Assembly: GCA_910586215.1 (NCBI GenBank)
Contig: CAJUGH010000001.1
Location: 1-64,000 of the forward strand
Origin: an uncultured Acetatifactor sp.
GTDB taxonomy: Bacteria > Bacillota > Clostridia > Lachnospirales > Lachnospiraceae
Reading direction: 5' to 3'
DNA: 64,000 bases
A program made the translations under genes and the position numbers. The notes beneath the pieces are model-generated. The model was not told where the DNA came from. It saw only the letters and a list, made by a program, of their open reading frames with translations, and did not search any database. Below are positions 15,351 through 23,472 of this stretch, one piece after another (positions within the stretch are counted from its first letter, which is position 1; each line of letters begins with the position of its first letter).

Positions 15351-15899
15351 ATGAGCAGAGCTTTGGGGATGATCGAGTTCAAGACGGTTTCTGCCGGTGT
15401 GACGGCGGCAGACGATATGGTGAAGACCGCCGCGGTGGAGCTGATAGAGGCCCAGACCGTATGTCCTGGCAAATATATTGCCTTAATCACGGGAGATTTA
15501 AGTGCGGTGGATGCCGCCGTGGCAGTGGCTAAGACGCGGTATCCCGAACAGCTGATTGACAGCTTTGTGCTGGGGAATCCCCACGAGGGAATCTTTCCAG
15601 CTATCTACGGGACTACCCATATTGAGCATATCAGTTCCCTGGGGGTGCTGGAGACCTTTGATGCAGCGGCCATTATTGTGGCGGCGGATGTGGCGGCCAA
15701 GACAGCCCAGGTGGAACTGATCGAACTGCGCATTGCCAAGGGAATGTGCGGGAAATCCTATGTCTTCCTGTGCGGGGAGGTATCTGCGGTGGAGGCAGCC
15801 ATCGCCAGGGCTAAGGACAGCGTGGCAGAAGGCGGCATGTACCTGGATTCCACGGTGATTGCCCACCCGGATCCGCAGATCTGTAAGTCTATCTTGTAG
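15351..15899 (+). CDS. pduT: Tandem-domain shell protein with iron-sulfur site (PduT-like, BMC-T)
   Basis: A 182-residue protein with two BMC domains (residues 1-90 and 95-182: SRALGMIEFKTVSAGVTAAD and SSLGVLETFDAAAIIVAADV). Cys38 in QTVCPGKY lies at exactly the position where Salmonella PduT Cys38 binds a [4Fe-4S] cluster at the trimer pore, so an electron-conducting shell tile is predicted. It is placed 11 bp after the pduS-like gene, the usual pair. The ATG at 15351 begins the BMC fold; the longer reading frame upstream overlaps pduS and is rejected. Confidence 0.93.
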   Translation: MSRALGMIEFKTVSAGVTAADDMVKTAAVELIEAQTVCPGKYIALITGDLSAVDAAVAVAKTRYPEQLIDSFVLGNPHEGIFPAIYGTTHIEHISSLGVLETFDAAAIIVAADVAAKTAQVELIELRIAKGMCGKSYVFLCGEVSAVEAAIARAKDSVAEGGMYLDSTVIAHPDPQICKSIL

Positions 15900-15925
15900 G
15901 AAGGCCGTAGAAGGGAGACCGATCC

Positions 15926-16735
15926 GTGCTGGCAGTAGAACGCAGGAACTTGATCTTAGAGAAATTACAGGATGAGAAGAAAGTGGTGGTCAGCGAGCTG
16001 AGTACTATTTTTGGCGTGTCTGAGGAGACTATACGCAGGGACCTGGACAGGCTGGACAGGGAGGGACTTGCCACCAAGAGCTATGGTGGTGCCATCTTGA
16101 ACGAGAACACCAGCTTTGACATGCCTTTTATCGTGCGCAAGAAGCGCAATACCCAGGGAAAGCAGGTCATTGCTGGGCTGGTAAGCAGCCTGGTGCAGGA
16201 GGGAGACCATATTATCCTGGATCCCAGCACCACCGCAGTGGCCATTGTGAAGGCCTTGAAGGCCAGGAAGAGGCTGACTGTGATCACCAATTCCATAGAG
16301 GTGCTGGTGGAACTGTCCGATGTGAGTGGCTGGGATGTGATCTCCACAGGAGGGACACTGCGGGAGAACTACCTGGCCCTGGTAGGACCCAAGGCCGTGG
16401 AGGGAATCAGTTGCTTTAATGCGGACAAGGTGATCCTCTCCTGCAAGGGGATTCACCTGGAAAAAGGGATCACGGACGGCAATGAGATGTTCTCTGAGGT
16501 AAAACAGGCTATGCTGCGATCTGCAAAACAGCGGATTCTGGCGGCAGATCATACCAAGTTCGGCAATGTGGCATTTTCCCAGATCTGTACCCTGGCGGCC
16601 ATTGACATGGTAGTGACAGATGTGTGCCCCGGCCAGGAGTGGATGAATTATTTTGCAGAGAAGGGCATAAAGTGTCTCTATGGGAGAGAAAATGATGGCA
16701 GAGAAGACCATAACGATAGCCTTTACCAACAATAA
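15926..16735 (+). CDS. DeoR-family transcriptional regulator
   Basis: A 269-residue DeoR/GlpR-type regulator: N-terminal winged HTH (ERRNLILEKLQDEKKVVVSE, then GVSEETIRRDLDRLDREG) and a C-terminal sugar-phosphate isomerase-like sensor (IILDPSTTAVAIVKAL, VITNSIEVLVEL, GGTLRENYLALVGP, CKGIHLEKGITD). A likely effector is a phosphorylated sugar of fucose/rhamnose breakdown. It starts at a GTG with GGGAG 8 bases ahead, 26 bp after the last shell gene, so it is probably in the same operon and regulates the promoters at 1947 and 6987. Its last 40 bp overlap the ParA gene. Confidence 0.92.
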   Translation: MLAVERRNLILEKLQDEKKVVVSELSTIFGVSEETIRRDLDRLDREGLATKSYGGAILNENTSFDMPFIVRKKRNTQGKQVIAGLVSSLVQEGDHIILDPSTTAVAIVKALKARKRLTVITNSIEVLVELSDVSGWDVISTGGTLRENYLALVGPKAVEGISCFNADKVILSCKGIHLEKGITDGNEMFSEVKQAMLRSAKQRILAADHTKFGNVAFSQICTLAAIDMVVTDVCPGQEWMNYFAEKGIKCLYGRENDGREDHNDSLYQQ

Positions 16736-17486
16736 GGGAGGAAGCGGCAAGACTACTTCCTGTGCGAATATCGGGTACTCTCTTTCCGTGATGGGAAAGA
16801 GGGTGCTTCTGGTGGATGGGGATATGCAGTTGAATCTGTCCCTGTCTTTTTTTTCGGAAGAGGAGGTACTCCGGATGGCTGCAGGGGAGAAGAACCTCTA
16901 TGAGGCAGTCCGGAAAGAAGATGACCTTACGGACTACTGCATTTCCACACCTTATGAGAACCTGGACCTGATTCCTTCCTCTACATTGATGAGCGGTATT
17001 GAATTCGAACTTTTCACCAAGTGGCAGAGGGAACTGATCCTATCTAAGGGCTTGACAAAAATCAAAGAAAGCGGTAAATATGATTATGTTCTCATTGACG
17101 CCCCGCCCACCCTGGGGGGATGGGTGATGAATATCCTCTGTGCCTCGGACTATTGCATCCTGCCGGTGGAAGCCAGTCCCTGGGGACTGTTCGGGGTGGC
17201 GAACATGTTTGAATTCCTGGAGAAGGTGAAGAAGCTGACACCGGGCCTGGAACTGCTGGGGGTGGCTATCACCAAATTGGATGCCAGGAAGAACTATGGG
17301 AAACAGACCCTGGATGTGCTGGGGGAATATGACCAGGTGTCGGTATTTGACACCGTGATACGGGTGGACAGTGAAATTGAGTGGGCACAGGATCATTCCA
17401 GGCCGGTGATGGCATATAAGAAAAGTGCCAGAAGCGCCGGGGAATATATGGAGTTGGCAAAGGAGGTTGACAGAAAATGCCAGTAG
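16695..17486 (+). CDS. ParA/MinD-family ATPase
   Basis: A 263-residue ParA-type ATPase: deviant Walker A NNKGGSGKTT near residue 12, Walker A' VLLVDGDMQLNLSLSF, Walker B YDYVLIDAPPTLGG, and the adenine-side region. It has no N-terminal HTH and no C-terminal membrane helix, so it resembles the small DNA-binding ParA/McdA group. ATGs at 16692 and 16695 have GGGAG 5 and 8 bases ahead; an earlier ATG at 16680 overlaps that site. It overlaps the DeoR gene by about 41 bp, so it is translationally coupled to the microcompartment operon, and is followed by a disordered basic protein and a ParB-like fusion. It could position the compartments or serve the fusion protein. Confidence 0.9.
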   Translation: MAEKTITIAFTNNKGGSGKTTSCANIGYSLSVMGKRVLLVDGDMQLNLSLSFFSEEEVLRMAAGEKNLYEAVRKEDDLTDYCISTPYENLDLIPSSTLMSGIEFELFTKWQRELILSKGLTKIKESGKYDYVLIDAPPTLGGWVMNILCASDYCILPVEASPWGLFGVANMFEFLEKVKKLTPGLELLGVAITKLDARKNYGKQTLDVLGEYDQVSVFDTVIRVDSEIEWAQDHSRPVMAYKKSARSAGEYMELAKEVDRKCQ

Positions 17487-17959
17487 GAGCAGGCAGTATC
17501 AAGAGGGTGGCGAAATCCGTAGAAAATGCCAGTGAGGAGAAGCAGGAAAAGAAGATTGTGGTGGCATCCCGGGAGCACACCGAGGCGGCAGATACGAAGA
17601 CAGCCAGAACAATGGCAGTAGAAACTGTGGAGACAACAGCAGGAGCGGGAAAGACAACGGCCCCGGAGACAGAAGCAGCGAAGGCGGAAGCAGAAGCGAA
17701 TACAAAAAAGAGGGCAGCAGGGAAAAAAACGACAGAAACAACAAAAACGACAAAGACAGCAGAGACAAAGACAGAGAAGAAGCCGGGAACTGGGAAGAAG
17801 GCGGGAACAGAACCTGCATCTGGCGGGAAGACTGCCACAGGGAACGGATCGGAAAAGGAAAGAAACGGTATGGCACAGGTGTCGGCAAAAGGGGAGGGCC
17901 TGCCGGACAAGGGCAGGAGATACGGGGTCGGGGAACCGCTTCCGGTACATCTTCTGTAA
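17477..17959 (+). CDS. Disordered Lys/Thr/Ala/Glu-rich protein, putative ParA partner
   Basis: A 160-residue low-complexity protein, overlapping the ParA stop by 10 bp with AAAGGAGG before its ATG. The N terminus MPVGAGSIKRVAKSVENA and the C terminus RRYGVGEPLPVHLL look like short conserved ends. The middle (about residues 30-125) is a run of K, T, A, E and G with repeated KTTET/TKTAET-like units and no predicted fold. A small basic tail protein directly after a ParA gene is what partner proteins such as McdB or ParB-like activators look like, but there is no sequence match I can name. Function unknown. Confidence 0.6.
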   Translation: MPVGAGSIKRVAKSVENASEEKQEKKIVVASREHTEAADTKTARTMAVETVETTAGAGKTTAPETEAAKAEAEANTKKRAAGKKTTETTKTTKTAETKTEKKPGTGKKAGTEPASGGKTATGNGSEKERNGMAQVSAKGEGLPDKGRRYGVGEPLPVHLL

Positions 17960-18000
17960 AAGAAAGTGGATGGACTGTTTTTCAGATTTAGGGAGATAAT

Positions 18001-19908
18001 ATGGCTAGGACAGATTATGAAAAAGCATTGAAACTGGGCAAGAAGGATTACCAGGCGCGGATGCTCCGGGGGGAGATGCCTACCCTTCAGGTATTGGATG
18101 ACATTATGCCGGAACAGGGAGCCTACTATGAGATGCCCCTGGGACTGGTGCAGATTCCCACGGACCAGATCGTGGGGACGAAGACAAACGGCAGGAGCAA
18201 TTCTTTTGCCGGCAATTTCATGCCCATTATGGGAGAGTGGACGGAATTTGCCAGCAAGTGGGCGAACCTGAGTACCAGCCATGTGGAGGAGGGTATTCGG
18301 GAGCCGATCAAGGCGTATGAATATATGAACAAATTCTATGTGCTGGAAGGAAATAAACGGGTCAGTGTCATGAAGTACTTCGGGGTGGTCTCCATCCCCG
18401 GCAATGTGATCCGGATTGTCCCCAAGCGCACGGAGGAGAAAGAGAATAAGATTTATTTTGAATTCATGGATTTTTACCAGAAGGCACCCATCAACTATAT
18501 CTGGTTCTCCCAGGAGGGCAGCTTTGCCAGGCTCCAGGCAGCCGTGGGAAAAGAACCGGATGAGGCGTGGACGGATGAGGATTTGCTGGCATTCAGTGCC
18601 CTGTATACCAATTTCGCTGCAGAATACCGGGCCAGGGGCGGCGGCAAGCTGAAGATTACACCTGGGGATGCCTTCCTGGCGCTGATTACCCTGTTTGGCT
18701 ATGACACAGTGGAGAAGAAGACCACCAACGAACTCAGTGAATTGATGGCCAGAAGCTGGGAGGAATTCGAGATCCTCCAGAAGAAGCAGGACATTGACCT
18801 GAAGATGAAGCCCAGCCAGGAGAAGAAACCCCTTCTGAGCATGCTGCTGCCGGTGAGTTCCCCCAAGCTGAAGGCGGCCTTCTTATACGAGAAGACCCCG
18901 GGGAATTCGGCCTGGACCTACGCCCATGAGTTGGGCAGGATCTATCTGGAGCAGACGTTCCCGGAGGAGATCTCTACCGTGGCCTATGAGAATGGCACGG
19001 CGGAAAATGCAGACGAACTGATTGTCCAGGCCCTTGCTGCAGGCTGTGACTTGATCTTTACCACCACACCGGCTTTTGTACAGGCCAGTGTGAAGGCAGC
19101 CATTGCCAATCCTAAGGTGCGGATCTTGAACTGCTCGCTGAATACATCCCACCGGTATATCCGCACGTATTATTCCAGGATGCATGAGGCGAAGTTCCTG
19201 ATGGGTGCCATAGCAGGTGCCATGGCAGAGAACAACAGCCTGGCTTATATTGCAGATTATCCGATCTTCGGCTCCATTGCCAATATCAATGCTTTTGCCC
19301 TGGGGGCCAAGATGATCAATCCCCGGGCGAAGGTATACCTGGAATGGTATACCCGGAAGGAAGGGGACATTGTAGAGCGGATACGGGCCACAAGGGCTTC
19401 CTGTATCTCAGGAAGGGACATGGTGATTCCCGAGGAGGGATCCCGTCTCTTCGGCATCTACCATATGGAGGGGGAGAATCCCAGGAACCTGGCCATGCCG
19501 CTGTATCACTGGGGCAAGTTCTACGCACAGCTGATCCGGACCATCATGGACGGCACATGGAAGTATGACGACAATTCCTCCACAGTCAAACCTATCAACT
19601 ACTGGTGGGGCATGTCTGCCGGGGTGATCGATGTGATCTGTTCCCAGCACCTGCCCATAGGCACAAAGCGGCTGGTGGAACTTCTCAAGTCCACCATCTG
19701 TTCCGAGCAGTTCAATCCTTTTTCCGGGATCCTGTACTCCCAGACAGGTGTGGTGACGGATGATCCCACCAGGGTCCTTACGCCGGAAGAGATTATGACA
19801 ATGGACTGGCTGGCAGAGAATGTCATCGGCTCCATTCCCAAGAAGGAAGAACTGATCGACCAGGCGGCCCCGGTCATTGACCAGCAGGGGGTAAAGAAAG
19901 AAGGGTAG
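18001..19908 (+). CDS. Cytoplasmic ParB/sulfiredoxin-like domain fused to BMP-type nucleoside-binding protein
   Basis: A 635-residue protein without signal peptide, lipobox or membrane segment. Residues about 40-140 look like a ParB/sulfiredoxin-like domain (LVQIPTDQIVGTKTNGRSNS, then REPIKAYEYMNKFYVLEGNK followed by RVSVMKYFG, the usual GNKR-helix pattern). Residues about 145-280 are helical. From about 288 to 580 there is a BMP/Med periplasmic-binding fold (KAAFLYEKTPGNSAWTYAHE, DLIFTTTPAFVQASVKAAI, HEAKFLMGAIAGAMAENN, AFALGAKMINPRAKVYLEWY). BMP proteins normally bind nucleosides outside the cell; here the sensor is intracellular. It is third in a ParA-led operon with GGGAG 6 bases before the ATG. 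A nucleoside-responsive ParB-like switch is my inference. Confidence 0.75.
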   Translation: MARTDYEKALKLGKKDYQARMLRGEMPTLQVLDDIMPEQGAYYEMPLGLVQIPTDQIVGTKTNGRSNSFAGNFMPIMGEWTEFASKWANLSTSHVEEGIREPIKAYEYMNKFYVLEGNKRVSVMKYFGVVSIPGNVIRIVPKRTEEKENKIYFEFMDFYQKAPINYIWFSQEGSFARLQAAVGKEPDEAWTDEDLLAFSALYTNFAAEYRARGGGKLKITPGDAFLALITLFGYDTVEKKTTNELSELMARSWEEFEILQKKQDIDLKMKPSQEKKPLLSMLLPVSSPKLKAAFLYEKTPGNSAWTYAHELGRIYLEQTFPEEISTVAYENGTAENADELIVQALAAGCDLIFTTTPAFVQASVKAAIANPKVRILNCSLNTSHRYIRTYYSRMHEAKFLMGAIAGAMAENNSLAYIADYPIFGSIANINAFALGAKMINPRAKVYLEWYTRKEGDIVERIRATRASCISGRDMVIPEEGSRLFGIYHMEGENPRNLAMPLYHWGKFYAQLIRTIMDGTWKYDDNSSTVKPINYWWGMSAGVIDVICSQHLPIGTKRLVELLKSTICSEQFNPFSGILYSQTGVVTDDPTRVLTPEEIMTMDWLAENVIGSIPKKEELIDQAAPVIDQQGVKKEG

Positions 19909-19915
19909 TCTACGC

Positions 19916-20542
19916 ATGAAAATCATGGCCATTGGGGACGAAGAGTCCAAACTTCTGTGGGATTTCTTCGACAAAAGTTATCTGGAAGGAATCGACTTGA
20001 TCATATCCTGCGGGGACCTGGATCCCCGTTACCTTTCCTTCCTGGTAACACTGTCCTCTGTGCCAGTGCTGTATGTGCATGGCAACCATGATGTAAAATA
20101 TGAGAGAATTCCACCGGAGGGATGTACCTGTATCGAAGACCAGATCTTCGAGTATAAGGGAATCCGGATCCTGGGACTGGGGGGATCCATGCGGTACAAG
20201 CCGGGTGCCCACCAGTACACAGAGAAACAGATGCGGCAGCGCGTCAAGAAATTGCGGTTCCAGCTTTTTAGGAAGAGAGGGTTTGATATCCTTGTGACCC
20301 ATTCCCCTGCTTACCAGCTCAATGACGGACGGGACCTGCCCCACCAGGGCTTCCAGGTATTTAGGCAGCTTATGGAGAAGTACCGGCCTAAATATTTTCT
20401 GCACGGCCATGTCCACATGACTTACGGCAGGCAGCATAAGCGGTATGACAAGTACCTGGATACCCACATTCTGAATGTATATGAGAAATGTATCTTTGAA
20501 TTTGAAGATGAGGATCCCAAGTCCCATCTGGTATTCCGTTAA
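19916..20542 (+). CDS. Calcineurin-like metallophosphoesterase
   Basis: A 208-residue member of the calcineurin-like phosphoesterase family. Metal and catalytic motifs are present in order: GDEES (start), GDLDPR, GNHDVKYE, ILVTHSPAY, and GHVHMTYG. The first motif is GDEE instead of D-x-H, as in a group of small Firmicutes phosphoesterases, so the metal site may be altered. It starts 8 bp after the ParB/BMP fusion, so it is probably the last gene of that operon. The substrate cannot be told from sequence; a nucleotide or cyclic nucleotide would fit with the nucleoside-binding neighbour, but this is speculation. Confidence 0.85.
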   Translation: MKIMAIGDEESKLLWDFFDKSYLEGIDLIISCGDLDPRYLSFLVTLSSVPVLYVHGNHDVKYERIPPEGCTCIEDQIFEYKGIRILGLGGSMRYKPGAHQYTEKQMRQRVKKLRFQLFRKRGFDILVTHSPAYQLNDGRDLPHQGFQVFRQLMEKYRPKYFLHGHVHMTYGRQHKRYDKYLDTHILNVYEKCIFEFEDEDPKSHLVFR

Positions 20543-20554
20543 GAGTTATATTCC

Positions 20555-20606
20555 CTGCATTTGGCGTTTTGTATGCATATGTTGCTGTGAACGGAGTGAA
20601 CCGTAA
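20555..20606. repeat. Dispersed palindromic repeat, copy B (partial)
   Basis: CTGCATTTGGCGTTTTG, then GCATATGTTGCTGTGAAC and GGAGTGAACCGTAA. It matches the inverted left half of the full copy at 48338-48468 and the right end of 11131-11209. Nothing else is recognised in the 190-nt convergent gap before the ECF gene on the minus strand. Confidence 0.7.
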
Positions 20607-20735
20607 TTTCTGGGGATGGTATTTCAATTAGAGTTACTCCTATAAATGAACAAATTTAGAAAATCGCACAATGGGTGACATTTGCTCATTTATAGGAAAA
20701 TTTGAAAGGCAAGGAAAGGTATTGCTTATGCCGCT

Positions 20736-21275
20736 TCAAGCCTCCTGCACCAGCTTAGCCCGTTTTAGGGCCAGGTACAGCACCGGCACCAGCACAAGTT
20801 GTAGTACAATGCCGGGGAGGCTGGACACGAAATAGCCGGTGGCCCAGAGCTTCAGGGAATATGCTCCCGGGGCGAAGAACAGCCCTCTGGCCAGGCCTGC
20901 CAGGACGCGTCCTGCCACCATGGCGGCAAGCAGGCTGATATAGAGATCGGCCACCTTCTTTCCTGTGTGGACAAAATGGATCAGCAGTCCCGAGACGAGT
21001 CCATACACGGCCAGTTCAATCATCATAGGGGGCAGATAGGCGGGGCCGGGCATCCCTGTGATGAGGGAGGAGAGCAGGGGCCCAGCCAGGCCGCAGAGCA
21101 GGCCGAAGGGCCAGCCGCACACCAGGCCGCAGAGCAATACCGGCAGATGCATGGGGGAGAGCAGGGTGCCTGCATTGGGAATGGCGTGGAAAGCCATGGG
21201 CAACACCACACAGAGGGCCATGCACACGGCGGCGGTGACGCAGTGACGCAGGTTCATCAGTTTTTCTTTTTTCAT
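20736..21275 (-). CDS. ECF transporter S component (substrate-binding membrane subunit)
   Basis: A 179-residue integral membrane protein with five to six hydrophobic segments, starting MKKEKLMNLRHCVTAAVCMA, with Ala/Gly-rich helices (HLPVLLCGLVCGWPFGLLCG, LAAMVAGRVLAGLARG). This is the usual size and pattern of energy-coupling-factor S components. It would capture a vitamin or metabolite and work with a shared ECF A-A'-T module encoded elsewhere, since none is here. The substrate is not deducible by eye. The ATG follows AAAGGAG. It is preceded by a hairpin with U-tract in its own leader (21295-21347), which suggests control by premature termination. Confidence 0.85.
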   Translation of the reverse strand: MKKEKLMNLRHCVTAAVCMALCVVLPMAFHAIPNAGTLLSPMHLPVLLCGLVCGWPFGLLCGLAGPLLSSLITGMPGPAYLPPMMIELAVYGLVSGLLIHFVHTGKKVADLYISLLAAMVAGRVLAGLARGLFFAPGAYSLKLWATGYFVSSLPGIVLQLVLVPVLYLALKRAKLVQEA

Positions 21276-21294
21276 TTCGTTTTAACTCCTTTCC

Positions 21295-21347
21295 AAAAAT
21301 AAAAAGCCATGAAAGCATCCCTCTTCTGAGGGACAGGCCTTCATGGC
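21295..21347 (-). terminator. Leader attenuator hairpin before the ECF S-component gene
   Basis: Read on the minus strand, GCCATGAA pairs with TTCATGGC and an inner TCCCTC-agaa-GAGGGA extends the stem, followed by TTTTTATTTTT. This intrinsic terminator ends only about 20 nt before the start codon and after the promoter at 21428-21455, so it lies in the gene's own leader. An alternative small hairpin GCATTT/AAATGC with a U run lies upstream. A riboswitch-like attenuator is likely, but no known class is recognised. The rest of the 320-nt gap to the next + strand gene holds nothing else I can support. Confidence 0.65.
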
Positions 21348-21427
21348 GTCCGTTTTCCTTCCAGTGTTTAAAAAAATTCTGCATTTATCTAAATGCCTTG
21401 TTCCTTCCTGGAACAAATTCTATAAGT

Positions 21428-21455
21428 ATCTTACCAGAAAACAGGAAAATGTCAA
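21428..21455 (-). promoter_or_regulatory. Sigma-A promoter of the ECF S-component gene
   Basis: On the minus strand, TTGACA (21455-21450), a 16-bp spacer and TAAGAT (21433-21428). Transcription would start near 21420 and give a leader of about 145 nt that contains the attenuator. Confidence 0.65.
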
Positions 21456-21595
21456 GAGATATTTTGATTGACAAGGAAGAGGACCTGATACACAATATAG
21501 ATAAGATAAAAGGATATCCCGCTACGCGATGAAGCAGCCCTGCCATAACAGGGGAGAGGAAGCATGCCGGGAGGAAGTGGAGAATATCTGCAGGG

Positions 21596-23026
21596 GTGTT
21601 CCTACTGTGTCTGGTGTTTGCAGCCTGCGGGGAGACAGATTCCGGGGCCGATGCCCAGGAGAAGCAAAGGACAGATGTCGTTTCTGGGGAGAATGCCAGT
21701 TGGAATCCGGGGGAAGATTCCAACAGGGCCACAGGGGAGGCCGGCAGGATCACAGAGGAAGCCGGTGGGGATACCGGGGAAGGAGGTCATGGGGAGGATA
21801 CCCAGGCAACGGCTCTTGAAGAGGAGGAGAATCCTTATATCATGCCGGTTTCCCTGGAGGATGAGAAGGATATCCGTCTTGCCAGGGAATACATCTGGTG
21901 GGAATACTGTGACCAGGGGAAAAGGGATGCAGCCAGGGCCGCGGAAGTGGAGGGCCGCGCCATGACCTTTGGGGATGCGACCATGAAATATGGAATCTTT
22001 GTCATCGGGGAGCCGGGAGAGTCCGGGTATCCGCTCTATATCGCGTTGCACGGGGGCGGGCAGAGTGATACACCGGCCTTGAATGACAGTCAGTGGATGG
22101 ACATGGCAAGCTATTACCGGCATAGCGTCACAGAGGGGATCTATGTGTATCCCAGGGGTGTGCGGGATACCTGGGACTGCCATTTCAACCCGGAATCTTA
22201 TCCGCTCTATGACAGACTGATAGAGAATATGATTGCATTCTATGATGTGGATCCCGACAGGGTGTATCTGACAGGCTTTTCGGCAGGAGGAGACGGGGTG
22301 TATGCCATTGTGGCCAGGATGACGGACCGTTTTACGGCGGCGAATATGTCTGCGGGGCATCCCAACGGGGTGCCATTGTGGAATCTGTACAATATGCCCC
22401 TGCAGCTCCAGGTGGGGGAGAACGACACGGCCTATGACAGAAATATCGTTACCGCCCAATATGGCCAACTGCTGGATGAGTACCAGGAAGAACTGGGCGG
22501 GGGCTATATCCACAGGACCTATGTCCATGAGGGAAAGGGACACAATTTCCGGGACAAATCCAGCGAAGACCAGAAGGTGATGGAGGACAATGCCCTGTGG
22601 CTGGAGACTGGGGAGAGCCCGGTTATAGAAGTGGATGCCAATGCTATCCACTTCCTGGAAGGCTATGTGCGGGATCCTCTTCCAGAGCGGGTGGTATGGG
22701 ATCTCTCCCAGCGGGCAGGACAACGGACTAAGGAGAGCTTCTACTGGCTGCGGACAGACAGGGGACTTACGGAAGGGAGGATCATTGCCTCTTATGACCG
22801 GGAGGCGAATGCCATCTGTGTGGAGGAATGTACCGTAAGTGGAGAGATTACTTTCCTGCTCAGCGATGACATGCTGGACCTGTTTGCGCCTGTCACGGTG
22901 AAGACCCCTGCGGGCAGCAGTGTGGTGACTGTGACACCGGATGTGGATCTGCTGTACGAGACCACCATGGAGCGGGGGGACTACCGCTATCAGTTTGCGG
23001 CGAAGATTACCATGACATTTGAGTGA
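21596..23026 (+). CDS. Lipoprotein alpha/beta hydrolase (PHB depolymerase/feruloyl esterase-like)
   Basis: A secreted, lipid-anchored esterase-like protein of at least 476 residues. The lipobox is LVFAAC, followed by a disordered Glu/Gly/Thr-rich linker to about residue 80. The hydrolase has LYIALHGGGQSD (oxyanion side), the nucleophile elbow LTGFSAGGDG, and a late His in EGKGHNF; a C-terminal beta domain (about 360-476) follows. The start is a problem: the GTG at 21596 leaves a signal peptide with no positive residues, while the same frame upstream reads RKWRISAG, an ideal n-region, but has no ATG, GTG or TTG. The ATGs at 21529 and 21564 lie in other frames, so a frameshift near 21555 or a rare start is possible. 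Confidence 0.75.
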   Translation: MFLLCLVFAACGETDSGADAQEKQRTDVVSGENASWNPGEDSNRATGEAGRITEEAGGDTGEGGHGEDTQATALEEEENPYIMPVSLEDEKDIRLAREYIWWEYCDQGKRDAARAAEVEGRAMTFGDATMKYGIFVIGEPGESGYPLYIALHGGGQSDTPALNDSQWMDMASYYRHSVTEGIYVYPRGVRDTWDCHFNPESYPLYDRLIENMIAFYDVDPDRVYLTGFSAGGDGVYAIVARMTDRFTAANMSAGHPNGVPLWNLYNMPLQLQVGENDTAYDRNIVTAQYGQLLDEYQEELGGGYIHRTYVHEGKGHNFRDKSSEDQKVMEDNALWLETGESPVIEVDANAIHFLEGYVRDPLPERVVWDLSQRAGQRTKESFYWLRTDRGLTEGRIIASYDREANAICVEECTVSGEITFLLSDDMLDLFAPVTVKTPAGSSVVTVTPDVDLLYETTMERGDYRYQFAAKITMTFE

Positions 23027-23055
23027 AAGGGAGGAAGGATGTAGAAGGAGGAGCT

Positions 23056-23370
23056 ATGAAAAAAGTGAAGATAACCGTCATGCGGACGGCCTGTTATACA
23101 GACTTAATAGAAGAATATGAGAATCCCATGGTACATGCCTGCGACATGCAGGAGGGACAGGTATTTGTGGCCAATGGCTGGAAGAGGCCGGAGGGATTCT
23201 GCGACAGCGCCTGGGACAGCATCTCGGCATTTGTCATGACACTTTCCCATGGCGGGGAGGACTTCTATGGAGGCTGGATGAAAAACAGGAAGTCTGCCAT
23301 GATATCCTGCAATGACGGCTTCAGGCCGGTGAGCTTCCTGCTGGAAGCCATGGAAGAGGAGACAGACTGA
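23056..23370 (+). CDS. TIGR04076 family protein
   Basis: A 104-residue protein that fits TIGR04076 along its whole length: MKKVKITVMRTACYTDLIEE, HACDMQEGQVFVANGW, RPEGFCDSAWDSI, GGWMKNRKSAMISCNDGFRP. The conserved cysteines in HACDM, GFCDSAW and ISCNDG suggest a metal or redox role, but no function is established. The ATG at 23056 follows AAGGAGGAG; the longer frame from 23023 is rejected. It is 29 bp after the lipoprotein gene and may share its transcript. Confidence 0.9.
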   Translation: MKKVKITVMRTACYTDLIEEYENPMVHACDMQEGQVFVANGWKRPEGFCDSAWDSISAFVMTLSHGGEDFYGGWMKNRKSAMISCNDGFRPVSFLLEAMEEETD

Positions 23371-23472
23371 TGGATCGTTTGCCACAGGCGGTGTGGGCCT
23401 TCCTTAGGTTTGCAGGTTGAGAATCCATTCTGTGCCGGTGGGCGGAATGTAACGTAGATACGGGAGAACCTC

